64,000 bases of DNA from Puniceibacterium sp. IMCC21224 (GCF_001038505.1 NZ_LDPY01000001.1:248001-312000); one strand, 5' to 3'; shown: positions 1 to 8,763, counted from the first letter of the stretch. A program made the numbers and translations. The notes: generated by a model from the letters alone, not told the origin.

Positions 1-2
1 AA

Positions 3-431
3 TTCATCCGCGATATGTCGTTCGAGAATATCCTCGCTCAAAAGGGCACCGGCGGCGAAATGACCCCGGACGTTCAGGTTCAGGTGAATCTGGATGCGCG
101 CAAACGCAGCCCTGACCACCAGTTCGAAGTGGTGATGAAGCTCAAGATTGACGCCAAGTCCAAAGGCACCACCAGCCAGTTGTTCCTGATGGAGCTCGAA
201 TATGGCGGCGTCTTTCACATCGAAAACGTGCCCGAAGAACAGATGCACCCATTCCTGCTGATCGAATGCCCACGGATGCTGTTCCCGTTTGTTCGTCGCA
301 TCGTGTCTGACGTGACCCGCGACGGTGGCTTCCCACCGCTGAACCTGGAAACTATCGACTTTGTTTCGCTCTACCGGAACGAAATTGCGCGTCGTCAAGC
401 CGAACAGCAGACCAAGCGCGCAGACGCCTAA
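3..431 (+). CDS. secB: SecB, protein-export chaperone (5' end outside window)
   Basis: Cytoplasmic tetrameric chaperone that keeps precursor proteins unfolded and hands them to SecA. The frame is open from base 3 (Phe-Ile-Arg-Asp-Met...), so the gene enters from the left and lacks only its short N-terminus; the Met at 15 is internal, because SecB proteins carry the FIRDMSFEN block after about 20-25 residues. The conserved C-terminal half with GGFPPLNLETIDF and a charged tail is intact. It converges on dnaQ with only 4 bp between stop codons, and its terminator hairpin appears to lie inside the dnaQ coding region (478-500). Confidence 0.95.
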   Translation, partial: FIRDMSFENILAQKGTGGEMTPDVQVQVNLDARKRSPDHQFEVVMKLKIDAKSKGTTSQLFLMELEYGGVFHIENVPEEQMHPFLLIECPRMLFPFVRRIVSDVTRDGGFPPLNLETIDFVSLYRNEIARRQAEQQTKRADA

Positions 432-435
432 ACGG

Positions 436-1125
436 TCAACCCTTTGACCAAAGGGCCTTGTCCCCAAGCTTTGCGACAAAGGCGGCATGTGCCGCCTTTT
501 CCGTTTCAGTGATCCGCGAGGGCAGCGGCACCGCGCGTTTTGCCGGCCGCCAGATCCCGATATCCACAGCACCATTCCGTGTGCTCTGATCCTGCGACAA
601 GCCGAAATCCGGCTGTTTGCCGCCGATCATCTCAAGATAAACTTCGGCCAGAATTTCCGAGTCAAGCAGCGCCCCGTGCAAGGCCCGCGACGAATTATCA
701 ATGCCAAAGCGACGGCATAGCGCATCAAGTGACGCAGGCGAGCCTGGGAATTTCTGACGTGCAATCGTCAGCGTGTCCAGGGCCTGATCCATTGGCAAAA
801 GTGGCTTTTTCAGCCAACCCAATTCAGCATTCAGGAATTTCATGTCAAACGATGCGTTGTGGATCACCATCCGAGAGCCTCCGACAAACTCCAGAAAATC
901 ATCGGCGATGGCGGCAAAGACTGGCTTGTCGCGCAGAAAATCATCGCCCAGCCCATGCACCTGGAACGCCTCTTGTGGCATAGCGCGTTGCGGATTGATG
1001 TACTGATGATAGGTTTTGCCGGTGGGCATGTGGTTTAGCAATTCGACGGCGCCAATCTCGACAATCCGGTCGCCTTGCTGCGGATCAAACCCGGTGGTTT
1101 CGGTGTCCAGCACGATTTCACGCAT
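436..1125 (-). CDS. dnaQ: DNA polymerase III epsilon subunit (proofreading exonuclease)
   Basis: 3'-5' proofreading exonuclease of the replicative polymerase, 229 aa. The Exo I motif DTETTG begins at residue 7, Exo II is HNASFDMKF, and Exo III is HGALLDSEIL, so the DEDDh catalytic set is complete. The ATG at 1125 was chosen because epsilon proteins begin directly with M-R-E-I-V-L-D-T-E; the frame stays open 25 codons further upstream but that extension is unlike the family. The start overlaps the coaE stop by 8 bp, so the gene is translationally coupled to coaE as the last member of maf-aroE-coaE-dnaQ. The same order flanks the Caulobacter origin. Confidence 0.95.
   Translation of the reverse strand: MREIVLDTETTGFDPQQGDRIVEIGAVELLNHMPTGKTYHQYINPQRAMPQEAFQVHGLGDDFLRDKPVFAAIADDFLEFVGGSRMVIHNASFDMKFLNAELGWLKKPLLPMDQALDTLTIARQKFPGSPASLDALCRRFGIDNSSRALHGALLDSEILAEVYLEMIGGKQPDFGLSQDQSTRNGAVDIGIWRPAKRAVPLPSRITETEKAAHAAFVAKLGDKALWSKG
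478..503 (+). terminator. Rho-independent terminator of secB, inside dnaQ
   Basis: Perfect inverted repeat AAAGGCGGCA / TGCCGCCTTT (478-487 and 490-499) followed by a short T run. It is the only good terminator downstream of secB and lies within the 3' coding part of the opposing dnaQ gene. A second small inverted repeat, CCCTTT-GACC-AAAGGG, sits at 440-455. The T run is short, so termination efficiency is uncertain. Confidence 0.6.
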
Positions 1126-1711
1126 TCGATAGCTGCCTTTCGATATCCCTGAGCACAGATTGCACCTGCTGCCGTGCCGCCTCAAGTGTCTCGGTTTCAA
1201 TCACATAGTCAGATCGCGCAATCTTGTCAGCGACTGGCATTTGCCGCGCAAGGATCAGGTTGAACTGCTCTGCGCTCATCGTGCTGCGGGCAAGGACGCG
1301 CTTGCGCTGAATGTCCGGCGCAACGGTAACACAGGCCACCGCGTCCATCTCGCGATCTGCTCCCGATTCAAACAGCAGCGGAATGTCGAAAACGCCGATC
1401 GCTTCAGGCATGTCAGCAACAAACGCGGCGCGGTCAGCCTGCACCAGTGGATGTACTATCGCTTCGATCTGGGTGATGGCATTCGGGGTTTCCGAAATAA
1501 TCTGGCGCAGTGCGGCGCGGTCCACGCTGGCGTCACTGATTGCAGCCGGAAACAGAGCCTGTATAGGCCCAACAGCTGCGCCGCCTGCGGTATAAAGCCG
1601 ATGCACCGCCGCATCTGCATCCCAAAGGACGCAGCCTCTATCGACAAACATCGCGGCTGTCGTCGATTTCCCCATCCCGATAGAGCCGGTCAACCCGAGT
1701 CTAAACCTCAT
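1118..1711 (-). CDS. coaE: Dephospho-CoA kinase
   Basis: Last step of coenzyme A synthesis: phosphorylates the ribose 3'-OH of dephospho-CoA. The protein has 197 aa, the usual length. The P-loop GSIGMGKST lies at residues 9-17, followed by the family block WDADAAVHRLY and the DIPLLFE motif near residue 110. It overlaps aroE upstream by 4 bp (ATGA) and dnaQ downstream by 8 bp, so it is part of a compact operon. Confidence 0.95.
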   Translation of the reverse strand: MRFRLGLTGSIGMGKSTTAAMFVDRGCVLWDADAAVHRLYTAGGAAVGPIQALFPAAISDASVDRAALRQIISETPNAITQIEAIVHPLVQADRAAFVADMPEAIGVFDIPLLFESGADREMDAVACVTVAPDIQRKRVLARSTMSAEQFNLILARQMPVADKIARSDYVIETETLEAARQQVQSVLRDIERQLSNA

Positions 1712-2541
1712 CCGAGAACGGCGGCTCGGGCCGCGGCGTCCACTTCGGGTCGATGCCCAAACCAGCGTTCAAATCCCGGAACCGCCTGATGTAGCAACAT
1801 TCCGACACCATCCACAGTTTGGCAGCCCTGATCTGCCGCGACACGCAAAAGACGGGTCTGCAACGGCGTATAGACCAGATCGGCCACCAAAGTGCCGGCG
1901 CGCAACCCATCAAGAGGCACCCGCATCTCAGGTTTACCCACCATACCCAGCGAAGTGGTGTTCACAACAGTGGCGGCATCCTCAAACACGTTGCCGGCTT
2001 GAACCCATTCGACCACACGAACCCGGTGGCCAAAATCTTCGCGCAACTTATCGGCGCGAATGCGCGTGCGGTTCGACAGCCTGATCTCGGGTACACCACT
2101 GTCCAATAGTGAGACAATGACAGCACGCGCTGCGCCGCCAGCCCCAAGCACGACGGCAGGGCCAGACGCAGGTTGCCAATCCGGCGCATTCTGGCGCAGA
2201 TTCTCCATAAAACCGTAGCCGTCAGTATTGTCGGCATGGATCTTGCCGTCCGCGCGAAAGATCAATGTATTCGCCGCGCCGATCAGCGTGGCGCGGTCAG
2301 TGACCAGGTCCGCCAGTTCCAACACGGCTTCTTTATAGGGGATTGTCACGTTAAGGCCGACAAAGCCCAGCTCGGGCAACATCCGTAACGCCTCGGCCAG
2401 TTTTTCTGGCGCGACTTCCATCGGGATGTAATGCCCCTGAATGCCATAGGTCCTTAGCCAGTGACCGTGCAAGCGCGGAGATTTTGAATGGGCGATCGGG
2501 GCGCCAAGGACACCCGCCAATGGGATCCGATCTGGTCTCAT
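1708..2541 (-). CDS. aroE: Shikimate dehydrogenase (NADP+)
   Basis: Reduces 3-dehydroshikimate to shikimate in the aromatic amino acid pathway. The 277 aa protein shows the substrate-binding IAHSKSPRLHG near residue 16, the catalytic lysine region NVTIPYKEAV, the NTDGYG motif and the nucleotide-binding GAGGAARAV. The GTLVADLVYTPLQT block near the C-terminus is also typical. It overlaps maf and coaE by 4 bp each. Confidence 0.96.
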   Translation of the reverse strand: MRPDRIPLAGVLGAPIAHSKSPRLHGHWLRTYGIQGHYIPMEVAPEKLAEALRMLPELGFVGLNVTIPYKEAVLELADLVTDRATLIGAANTLIFRADGKIHADNTDGYGFMENLRQNAPDWQPASGPAVVLGAGGAARAVIVSLLDSGVPEIRLSNRTRIRADKLREDFGHRVRVVEWVQAGNVFEDAATVVNTTSLGMVGKPEMRVPLDGLRAGTLVADLVYTPLQTRLLRVAADQGCQTVDGVGMLLHQAVPGFERWFGHRPEVDAAARAAVLG

Positions 2542-3137
2542 GAGGGGAGGGTTCCTTTCAGGACAAGATAGTTGAGCAGCTCAATCAGCGGCAGACCGAG
2601 AATGGTAAAGTGATCGCCTTCGATCCGGCTGAACAGGCGCACACCTTCTTCCTCGAGCTTATAACCGCCGACAGAATGACGAATACTATCCCAGTTCCGC
2701 GCAAGATAGGCATCGACATAGGCGTCAGAGAGCCCTCGCATGTGCAATCTCGCCTGGCCAACATGACGCCAAATAGGCTGACCATCTTCGATCAGCACCA
2801 CAGCCGAGAGCAGGTTGTGACGCTGCCCCTGAAGACGGCAGATCTGGGCACGCGCCTCAGCCGGATCACGGGGTTTGGCCATGACCTCGCCGTCGATCGC
2901 CAAAACCTGATCGCAACCAATCACCAAGCTGCCCGGCAACTTTCTGCTGATTTTGTCGGCTTTGAGTTCGGCCAGCGCATCGGCAATGTCGCGCGGCGAC
3001 GCATTCTCGGCAACGAGAGCGTCGCGTACAGCGTCTTCGTCGATTCGCGGACGTTCGATTCGGAACGGAACCTGCGCTGATGACAGCATTTGAGCCCTGA
3101 TCTGCGATCCCGAAGCTAAAATGATCTCCTGTGGCAT
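2538..3137 (-). CDS. maf: Maf/YceF-family nucleoside triphosphate pyrophosphatase
   Basis: Maf proteins are nucleotide pyrophosphatases that remove non-canonical or modified NTPs. The 199 aa chain starts at ATG 3137 (MPQEIILASGSQIR); the open frame extends 35 codons upstream into the origin region but without family similarity. The P-loop-like SGSQIR and the acidic motif IGCDQVLAIDGEVMAKP are present, as is the C-terminal EGDHFTILGLPL. The motif SGSQIR rather than SxSPRR marks the alphaproteobacterial second Maf type, so the exact nucleotide preferred is uncertain. It is the first gene of the maf-aroE-coaE-dnaQ operon, which must be transcribed from within the oriC gap. Confidence 0.88.
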   Translation of the reverse strand: MPQEIILASGSQIRAQMLSSAQVPFRIERPRIDEDAVRDALVAENASPRDIADALAELKADKISRKLPGSLVIGCDQVLAIDGEVMAKPRDPAEARAQICRLQGQRHNLLSAVVLIEDGQPIWRHVGQARLHMRGLSDAYVDAYLARNWDSIRHSVGGYKLEEEGVRLFSRIEGDHFTILGLPLIELLNYLVLKGTLPS

Positions 3138-3250
3138 GTGGAGAAACCCGTTGATATCCCTATGGAGCGTCTGCGTCTGCTTCTGGGGAAAAAGCCCCGC
3201 GATTGCAAGCCGGGGGATAAACATATGAGTCGTCCCAGACATTGCTCCGG

Positions 3251-3269
3251 CTTTTCCTTTGGGGAAAAG
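3251..3269. repeat. Small inverted repeat in oriC gap
   Basis: CTTTTCC-N5-GGAAAAG perfect 7 bp inverted repeat on the maf side of the origin gap. It could be part of the maf operon leader or an origin-binding element; nothing further can be said. Confidence 0.4.
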
Positions 3270-3319
3270 GATAACCTAGATCAAGGTATAATCATCAAAA
3301 TTGAAAGTTTTGCTTGTGG

Positions 3320-3328
3320 TTATCCACA
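3320..3328 (+). promoter_or_regulatory. Perfect DnaA box
   Basis: TTATCCACA, identical to the high-affinity DnaA consensus. It forms the right part of a larger imperfect palindrome, TGTGG-TTAT-CCACA (3315-3328), and lies 12 bp from the CtrA-like site and next to the AT-rich segment. Confidence 0.75.
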
Positions 3329-3340
3329 GCCGTAAGATCG

Positions 3341-3355
3341 TTAACTTTTCGTTAA
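3341..3355. promoter_or_regulatory. CtrA-like site TTAA-N7-TTAA in oriC
   Basis: TTAACTTTTCGTTAA matches the full CtrA recognition pattern TTAA-N7-TTAA, and a further TTAA follows 6 bp later (3362-3365), giving an overlapping second half-site pair. In Caulobacter, CtrA sites in Cori repress initiation. Here the assignment rests on motif match and position only; TTAA is common in AT-rich DNA. Confidence 0.45.
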
Positions 3356-3574
3356 TCTTTCTTAAAACAAGGGATTTTTAGAACCCACCAAAACTCACGC
3401 CAGAATAATCCCAAAACCTATACACAGGTTTGAGAGCTTGGGATAACTTGCGCGCAACAGACTAATCCACAGAAAGAGCGATCCCTTAACCTTCATCATC
3501 TCTTTTCTAAAATATCATTAATTTAAGATAGCAAACCGTCCCGGCCAGCTTCACCCATGCAGGTTTGCATGGCA

Positions 3575-3603
3575 TTGACTTGAACGGCCGAGATGCCTAG
3601 ATA
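3575..3603 (+). promoter_or_regulatory. Possible rho promoter
   Basis: TTGACT (3575-3580), a 17 bp spacer and a poor -10 (TAGATA, 3598-3603) about 85 bp before rho. The -35 is good, but the -10 matches TATAAT weakly, as is common in this group. Low confidence. Confidence 0.3.
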
Positions 3604-3687
3604 GCCAGAACTCTTCCGTCCGGAAGACGCATTTTCCCACTGACTAAACTGAAATGACCCCAATTTACGGGCTCATGAGGATGTCCC

Positions 3688-4959
3688 ATGATCATCGAAA
3701 AACTGAATCTTGCTGATCTCAAGGCGCAGAGCCCCAAAGATCTTTTGGCTATGGCTGAAGAGCTGGATATCGAGAACGCCTCGACCATGCGCAAAGGCGA
3801 GATGATGTTCCAGATCCTGCGCGAGCGGGCGGATGAAGGGTGGGAGATTTTTGGCGATGGTGTGCTGGAGGTTTTGCAAGACGGGTTCGGTTTCCTGCGC
3901 TCTCCCGAGGCGAACTATCTTCCGGGCCCGGATGACATCTATGTTTCGCCAGAAATGATCCGAAAGTTTTCGCTGCGCACCGGAGATACCATTGAGGGTG
4001 AGATCAAAGCACCAGAGAATGACGAGCGGTATTTTGCCCTGACCGACGTGGCGAGAATCAATTTTGAAGATCCGGAAAAGGCGCGTCACAAGATCGCTTT
4101 TGACAATCTGACGCCGCTCTATCCTGACGAACGATTCAAGATGGAGATCGAAGATCCGACCATCCGCGACCGCTCGGCCCGGATTATCGACTTGGTGGTG
4201 CCGATCGGTAAAGGCCAGCGGGGCCTGATCGTTGCGCCGCCGCGGACCGGTAAAACTGTGCTGTTGCAGAACATCGCAGCGAGCATCGAACATAACCACC
4301 CCGAGGTCTATCTGATCGTCCTGCTGATTGACGAACGTCCCGAAGAGGTGACGGACATGCAGCGGTCAGTAAAGGGTGAGGTTGTGTCCTCGACCTTTGA
4401 CGAACCGGCGACGCGGCACGTGGCTGTATCGGAAATGGTGATCGAAAAGGCGAAACGCCTAGTCGAGCATAAACGAGATGTTGTTATTCTTCTAGACTCG
4501 ATCACAAGACTTGGTAGAGCGTTCAATACAGTGGTCCCATCTTCGGGTAAGGTTTTGACCGGTGGTGTGGATGCAAATGCATTACAAAGACCTAAGCGGT
4601 TCTTTGGCGCTGCGCGGAATATCGAAGAAGGTGGGTCGCTGACCATCATAGCAACCGCGCTGATCGATACCGGTAGCCGGATGGACGAAGTGATCTTTGA
4701 AGAATTCAAAGGTACCGGTAACTCTGAAATCGTTCTGGATCGCAAAGTGGCCGACAAGCGCGTGTTCCCGGCGATGGATATCCTCAAATCTGGAACCCGC
4801 AAAGAAGAGCTGTTGGTGGACAAAGGTGACCTGCAAAAGACCTTTGTTCTGCGCCGCATCTTGAATCCGATGGGTACGACGGACGCTGTCGAATTCCTGA
4901 TTTCGAAGCTGAAGCAGACCAAGTCCAATGCTGAATTCTTTGACTCCATGAATACCTGA
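3688..4959 (+). CDS. rho: Transcription termination factor Rho
   Basis: Hexameric RNA-dependent ATPase/helicase that terminates transcription. It has 423 aa. The N-terminal helix bundle (1-45) is followed by the RNA-binding OB fold (about 50-125, with [23 protein letters not shown] split across the fold), the Walker A PPRTGKT near residue 181, Walker B VVILLDS, the Q-loop [17 protein letters not shown] and the R-loop GTGNSEI. It has no insertion or prion-like domain and is of the short alphaproteobacterial type. ATG 3688 directly precedes the conserved N-terminus. It is the first gene to the right of oriC; mnmE follows after 19 bp. In many relatives hemE lies between the origin and rho, but it is absent here. 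Confidence 0.97.
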   Translation: MIIEKLNLADLKAQSPKDLLAMAEELDIENASTMRKGEMMFQILRERADEGWEIFGDGVLEVLQDGFGFLRSPEANYLPGPDDIYVSPEMIRKFSLRTGDTIEGEIKAPENDERYFALTDVARINFEDPEKARHKIAFDNLTPLYPDERFKMEIEDPTIRDRSARIIDLVVPIGKGQRGLIVAPPRTGKTVLLQNIAASIEHNHPEVYLIVLLIDERPEEVTDMQRSVKGEVVSSTFDEPATRHVAVSEMVIEKAKRLVEHKRDVVILLDSITRLGRAFNTVVPSSGKVLTGGVDANALQRPKRFFGAARNIEEGGSLTIIATALIDTGSRMDEVIFEEFKGTGNSEIVLDRKVADKRVFPAMDILKSGTRKEELLVDKGDLQKTFVLRRILNPMGTTDAVEFLISKLKQTKSNAEFFDSMNT

Positions 4960-4978
4960 TAAAACTAACGAGGGCAGT

Positions 4979-6262
4979 ATGGAGACCATCTTTGCTCTGG
5001 CTACGGCTCAGGGAAAATCTGGCGTAGCCGTCGTTCGGGTATCTGGGTCCTTGGCGTGGTTCGTGGCGGGAAAGATGGGTGGATCGTTGCCATCGCCGCG
5101 TGTCGCCGCATTGCGGGTGTTAAAAGCGTCGGACGGCGGGTTTCTGGACGAAGCACTGGTCCTTTTGTTCGAGGAGGGACGAAGCTTTACCGGTGAGCAG
5201 GTCGTCGAATTTCACTTGCATGGATCAGTAGCTGTCGTGCGCGCGGTTCTGTCTGAACTTGGGAAGTTTGACGGTATTCGCCAGGCGGAAGCCGGGGAAT
5301 TTACACGCCGCGCGCTGGAAAATGGGCGGCTTGATCTGACACAAGTCGAAGGTCTCGCTGATCTAATCGAATCCGAAACCGAGGCCCAGAGGCGGCAAGC
5401 GCTTCGGGTTCTTTCAGGTGATTTGGGAAAGCGAGTGTCATCCTGGCGACTGGATTTGATTCGCGCCGCTTCGTTGCTAGAGGCGGTGATCGATTTTGCC
5501 GATGAAGACGTACCAGTTGACGTGACCGATGAAGTTCTTGAGCTGCTTGCGTCAGTGTTGATAGGCGTCCGGCAGGAACTGCAAGGGTTTTCGGGAGCCG
5601 AGAGAATTCGCTCGGGCTTTGAAGTCGCAATTGTCGGGGCTCCAAATGTTGGTAAATCCACATTGCTGAATGCCCTGGCTGGACGTGATGCGGCCATAAC
5701 GTCGGATATAGCTGGGACCACACGAGATGTTATAGAAGTACGGATGGATATCGGAGGGTTGCCTGTTACCTTGCTGGATACAGCGGGCTTGCGGGACACA
5801 GTGGATGAAATTGAAGCTTTGGGCGTCGGGCGTGCACGGGCTCGGGCGGCAACAGCGGATCTTCGGGTTTTTTTGGTTGAGCCAGGGCAGGCGCCAGACA
5901 TGACGCCAGAAAAGGATGATCTGGTTATTCAATCCAAGGCAGATCTTCGGGTTGATGGACTGGGCGTCTCGGGGTTGACTGGGGTTGGACTGACTCAGTT
6001 GATTTCAGATATTCAGGCGCGGCTTTCTGGTCGGATCGGGCAGACAAGCCTAATTACACGCGAACGTCATCGCGTCGCGCTGCGAGAAGGGGTAGACGGA
6101 CTGGAGACGGCGATGCAAGTAGTCGGACGGGGTCCAAATGAGTATGATATCGCGGCAGAGGAAGTCAGAATCGTGATTCGACGACTTAGCTCGCTTGTGG
6201 GTCATGTAGACGTTGAATCGCTATTAGATGAGATTTTTGCCAGCTTCTGTGTTGGTAAGTGA
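4979..6262 (+). CDS. mnmE: tRNA modification GTPase MnmE
   Basis: With MnmG forms the complex that installs cmnm5/nm5 groups on wobble U34 of tRNAs. The 427 aa protein has the N-terminal formyl-THF-binding domain (about 1-115, starting METIFALAT), a helical domain, and an inserted GTPase domain with G1 GAPNVGKST (about 218-226), G2 GTTRDV and G3 DTAGLRD. It ends with FCVGK, where the penultimate-region Cys is the conserved C-terminal cysteine. The N-terminal [12 protein letters not shown] block is intact. mnmG starts 4 bp after the stop. Confidence 0.96.
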   Translation: METIFALATAQGKSGVAVVRVSGSLAWFVAGKMGGSLPSPRVAALRVLKASDGGFLDEALVLLFEEGRSFTGEQVVEFHLHGSVAVVRAVLSELGKFDGIRQAEAGEFTRRALENGRLDLTQVEGLADLIESETEAQRRQALRVLSGDLGKRVSSWRLDLIRAASLLEAVIDFADEDVPVDVTDEVLELLASVLIGVRQELQGFSGAERIRSGFEVAIVGAPNVGKSTLLNALAGRDAAITSDIAGTTRDVIEVRMDIGGLPVTLLDTAGLRDTVDEIEALGVGRARARAATADLRVFLVEPGQAPDMTPEKDDLVIQSKADLRVDGLGVSGLTGVGLTQLISDIQARLSGRIGQTSLITRERHRVALREGVDGLETAMQVVGRGPNEYDIAAEEVRIVIRRLSSLVGHVDVESLLDEIFASFCVGK

Positions 6263-6265
6263 GGA

Positions 6266-8143
6266 GTGTTTCACGTGAAACATCTGGACTTTGATGTCGT
6301 CGTTATCGGTGGTGGGCACGCTGGCGCCGAAGCCGCTCATGCCTCTGCTCGGATGGGCGCACGCACAGCCTTAGTGTCCCTGAAAATTTCAGGCATAGGC
6401 GTGATGTCCTGTAATCCGGCAATTGGCGGCCTTGGTAAAGGTCATTTAGTGCGCGAAATTGACGCCCTTGATGGCGTTATGTCGCGCGTCGCAGATCAAG
6501 CAGGCATTCAGTTCCGCCTGCTGAACCGTCGCAAGGGTCCGGCTGTTCAAGGGCCTCGGGCGCAGGCTGATCGGTCAATCTACCGTAAAAAAATGCTCGC
6601 ACTTTTGACGATCATGCCCAACCTGGAAATTATCGAAGGTGAGGTGGTTGATCTTTCGATGACATCTGGCGCTGTTACGGGGGTAACTCTTGCGGATGGT
6701 TCGACGATCTCTAGCCGTGCTGTTATTCTTACCACAGGCACTTTCTTACGTGGCGTTATACACATCGGAGATGAATCAAAGCCGGGCGGTCGTATGGGCG
6801 ATCGTCCTTCAGTGCGCCTTGCTGAACGTCTTGATGGGCTTGATCTTAATCGTGGACGTCTAAAAACCGGAACGCCGCCCCGCTTGAATGGTCGTACGAT
6901 CGCGTGGAGTGAACTCGAACATCAGCCGGGGGATAGAGATCCGGTGATGTTTTCGTTTTTGAACACGCGGCCATTTGTTCGGCAGGTCACCTGTGGCATC
7001 ACACACACAAACCCTACAACGCACGATATTATCAGGAAAAACCTCGGGCGTTCTGCGATGTATGGCGGTCGGATTGAGGGTGTTGGCCCCCGGTACTGTC
7101 CTTCGATAGAAGATAAGATTGTGCGGTTCGCTGATAAATCGTCCCACCAAATCTTTTTGGAGCCCGAGGGATTAGACGACGATACTGTATACCCCAATGG
7201 GATATCGACTTCGCTTCCTGTCGACGTGCAGGAGGAATATGTACGGTCGATCAAGGGTTTGGAATCCGTCGAGATCCTGCAACCTGGATACGCCATCGAA
7301 TATGATTACATTGACCCCAGATCTTTGGACCTTGCTCTTGCAGTGAAAGGAACGACTGGACTATACTTGGCCGGCCAGATTAATGGCACTACTGGGTATG
7401 AAGAAGCGGCAGCGCAAGGGCTTGTTGCGGGGTTAAATGCAGCAAAACTCGCGTGTGGTAGTGAGCCGATCCATTTTAGCCGAGCTGATAGCTATATCGG
7501 TGTTATGATTGATGATCTTACATCTCGTGGGGTGACTGAGCCATATCGCATGTTTACATCACGAGCAGAGTTCCGACTTTCATTGCGCGCAGACAATGCC
7601 GATCAAAGGTTAACCGAAAAGGGTATTAACTGGGGCTGCGTTTCTGAAACACGCAAGGCCAATTATCTTGCTAAGGCAGAGTCACTTGAGTCTGGTCGAG
7701 CACTTCTACAATCGCGCAGTTTTACTCCGCGGGATTTAGATGCCATGGGGGTTAAGGTTAGCCGGGACGGTGCGCGTAGAAATGGGTTTCAGCTGTTGTC
7801 TTATCCGGATTTGGGATTTGATGTTCTTTTGGCGCAAGCGCCGGAGCTTACTGCTATCGCGCCAGAGATCCGGCTTCAGCTAGCTACAGACGCACTTTAC
7901 GCTAATTATGTTGGTCGTCAGCAGCGGGATATAGATGCAGTACGCAAAGACGAAGCGCTTGAAGTGCCTGCGGATTTTGACTTTGAAGCGATTGACGGGT
8001 TATCCAGTGAATTGAAACTTAAGCTTTCCAGGGGCAGGCCTGCAAATCTTGCTCAGGCTTCACAAATTGATGGAATGACACCAGCAGCGCTTACTTTGAT
8101 CCTCGCGTGGCTTCGCCAGGCGGCCCGCAAGAAATCCGCATGA
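6266..8143 (+). CDS. mnmG: tRNA uridine-5-carboxymethylaminomethyl modification enzyme MnmG (GidA)
   Basis: FAD-dependent partner of MnmE, about 625 aa. The dinucleotide-binding motif [10 protein letters not shown] starts near residue 14; family blocks [34 protein letters not shown] and [11 protein letters not shown], and the C-terminal helical domain, are present. Two start codons are possible, GTG 6266 (reading M-F-H-V-K-H) and GTG 6275; the Shine-Dalgarno GAGGAG at 6261-6266 touches the first and stands 8 nt before the second, which favours 6275. Both starts lie within or at the edge of a perfect parS palindrome. The gene is visibly poorer in GC than most of the window. The stop overlaps rsmG (ATGA). 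Confidence 0.95.
   Translation: MFHVKHLDFDVVVIGGGHAGAEAAHASARMGARTALVSLKISGIGVMSCNPAIGGLGKGHLVREIDALDGVMSRVADQAGIQFRLLNRRKGPAVQGPRAQADRSIYRKKMLALLTIMPNLEIIEGEVVDLSMTSGAVTGVTLADGSTISSRAVILTTGTFLRGVIHIGDESKPGGRMGDRPSVRLAERLDGLDLNRGRLKTGTPPRLNGRTIAWSELEHQPGDRDPVMFSFLNTRPFVRQVTCGITHTNPTTHDIIRKNLGRSAMYGGRIEGVGPRYCPSIEDKIVRFADKSSHQIFLEPEGLDDDTVYPNGISTSLPVDVQEEYVRSIKGLESVEILQPGYAIEYDYIDPRSLDLALAVKGTTGLYLAGQINGTTGYEEAAAQGLVAGLNAAKLACGSEPIHFSRADSYIGVMIDDLTSRGVTEPYRMFTSRAEFRLSLRADNADQRLTEKGINWGCVSETRKANYLAKAESLESGRALLQSRSFTPRDLDAMGVKVSRDGARRNGFQLLSYPDLGFDVLLAQAPELTAIAPEIRLQLATDALYANYVGRQQRDIDAVRKDEALEVPADFDFEAIDGLSSELKLKLSRGRPANLAQASQIDGMTPAALTLILAWLRQAARKKSA
6267..6282. promoter_or_regulatory. parS: parS site 1 (ParB-binding centromere), at mnmG start
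   Basis: TGTTTCACGTGAAACA, a perfect 16 bp palindrome identical to the widely conserved chromosomal parS consensus. It covers the translation start of mnmG and encodes F-H-V-K-H. It lies 2.5 kb upstream of parAB and about 3 kb from oriC. Confidence 0.93.
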
Positions 8144-8763
8144 CACAAAGCTTTAGGCACGAAGTTCTCCAGGATGTTTCACGTGAAACAATGGAGCAAC
8201 TAGATGTATATGCTGAGGTTTTAAAAAAATGGAACCGACGCATCAATCTGGTTTCTCCAGCCTCAATGGAGCATCTATGGACACGTCATATCGCGGATTC
8301 TGTCCAGATCTATGATCTGGCTCCATCAGATTTCACCCATTGGGCAGACCTAGGTAGTGGGGGCGGGTTTCCCGGACTGGTAGTCGCTATCTTAGCACAG
8401 TCAAGGAACCCAACTGCAAAGATCACTTTGGTCGAGAGCGATGCCCGTAAGGCGGCATTTTTGCGAGCTGTCTTACGCGAAACAGGAGCACTGGCAGCGG
8501 TGGTAAATGATCGGATTGAGCGTCTTCCTCCTCTGAATGCATCAGTCATTTCTGCTCGGGCACTCAGCGACCTGTCAGATCTTCTCGCCTTTGCGGATCT
8601 TCACATGGCTCAGGGGGGGGCCGCGCTATTCCCTAAGGGCGAGCGCTGGAAAAAAGAGTTAGCGCCAGCACGAGACAGATGGTCATTTTCCCTAGAATCG
8701 CATACAAGCAAAACTGACCCGTTCGCCGTAATCCTGCAAATCGGAGCGCTAACCCATGTCTGA
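8140..8763 (+). CDS. rsmG: 16S rRNA (guanine-527-N7)-methyltransferase RsmG (GidB)
   Basis: Methylates G527 of 16S rRNA using SAM; loss is linked to streptomycin resistance in other bacteria. It has 207 aa from ATG 8140, which overlaps the mnmG stop (ATGA); an earlier in-frame ATG at 8107 lies inside mnmG and gives an atypical N-terminus. The N-terminal VSRETMEQL is encoded by the second parS palindrome. [11 protein letters not shown], the SAM motif [11 protein letters not shown] and the late ISARALSDL are as in the family. The 3' end overlaps parA by 8 bp. Confidence 0.95.
   Translation: MTQSFRHEVLQDVSRETMEQLDVYAEVLKKWNRRINLVSPASMEHLWTRHIADSVQIYDLAPSDFTHWADLGSGGGFPGLVVAILAQSRNPTAKITLVESDARKAAFLRAVLRETGALAAVVNDRIERLPPLNASVISARALSDLSDLLAFADLHMAQGGAALFPKGERWKKELAPARDRWSFSLESHTSKTDPFAVILQIGALTHV
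8175..8190. promoter_or_regulatory. parS: parS site 2, inside rsmG
   Basis: Second perfect copy of TGTTTCACGTGAAACA, 1.9 kb from the first and 0.6 kb before parA. It is read in a frame giving V-S-R-E-T in RsmG, so the same palindrome codes for different peptides in mnmG and rsmG. Confidence 0.93.

Larger units (their letters stand above)
3138..3687. other. oriC: Probable chromosomal replication origin (oriC)
   Basis: A 550 bp gene-free, AT-rich gap between the divergent maf and rho genes; it is the only non-coding stretch over 300 bp in the window. It holds a perfect DnaA box TTATCCACA (3320-3328), one-mismatch boxes CTATACACA (3418-3426) and TAATCCACA (3463-3471), several GGATAA cores (3215, 3270, 3441 regions), AT-rich candidate unwinding segments (about 3331-3380 and 3497-3530), and a TTAA-N7-TTAA site. 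Synteny (secB-dnaQ-coaE-aroE-maf on one side; rho-mnmEG-rsmG-parAB on the other) matches the neighbourhood of Caulobacter Cori. No long reading frame of credible composition occupies it. Confidence 0.8.

Noticed and set aside
3138..3335. 65-codon open frame in the oriC gap
   Set aside because: No ribosome-binding site or family similarity; it overlaps the DnaA box and AT-rich segments and its composition is that of non-coding DNA.
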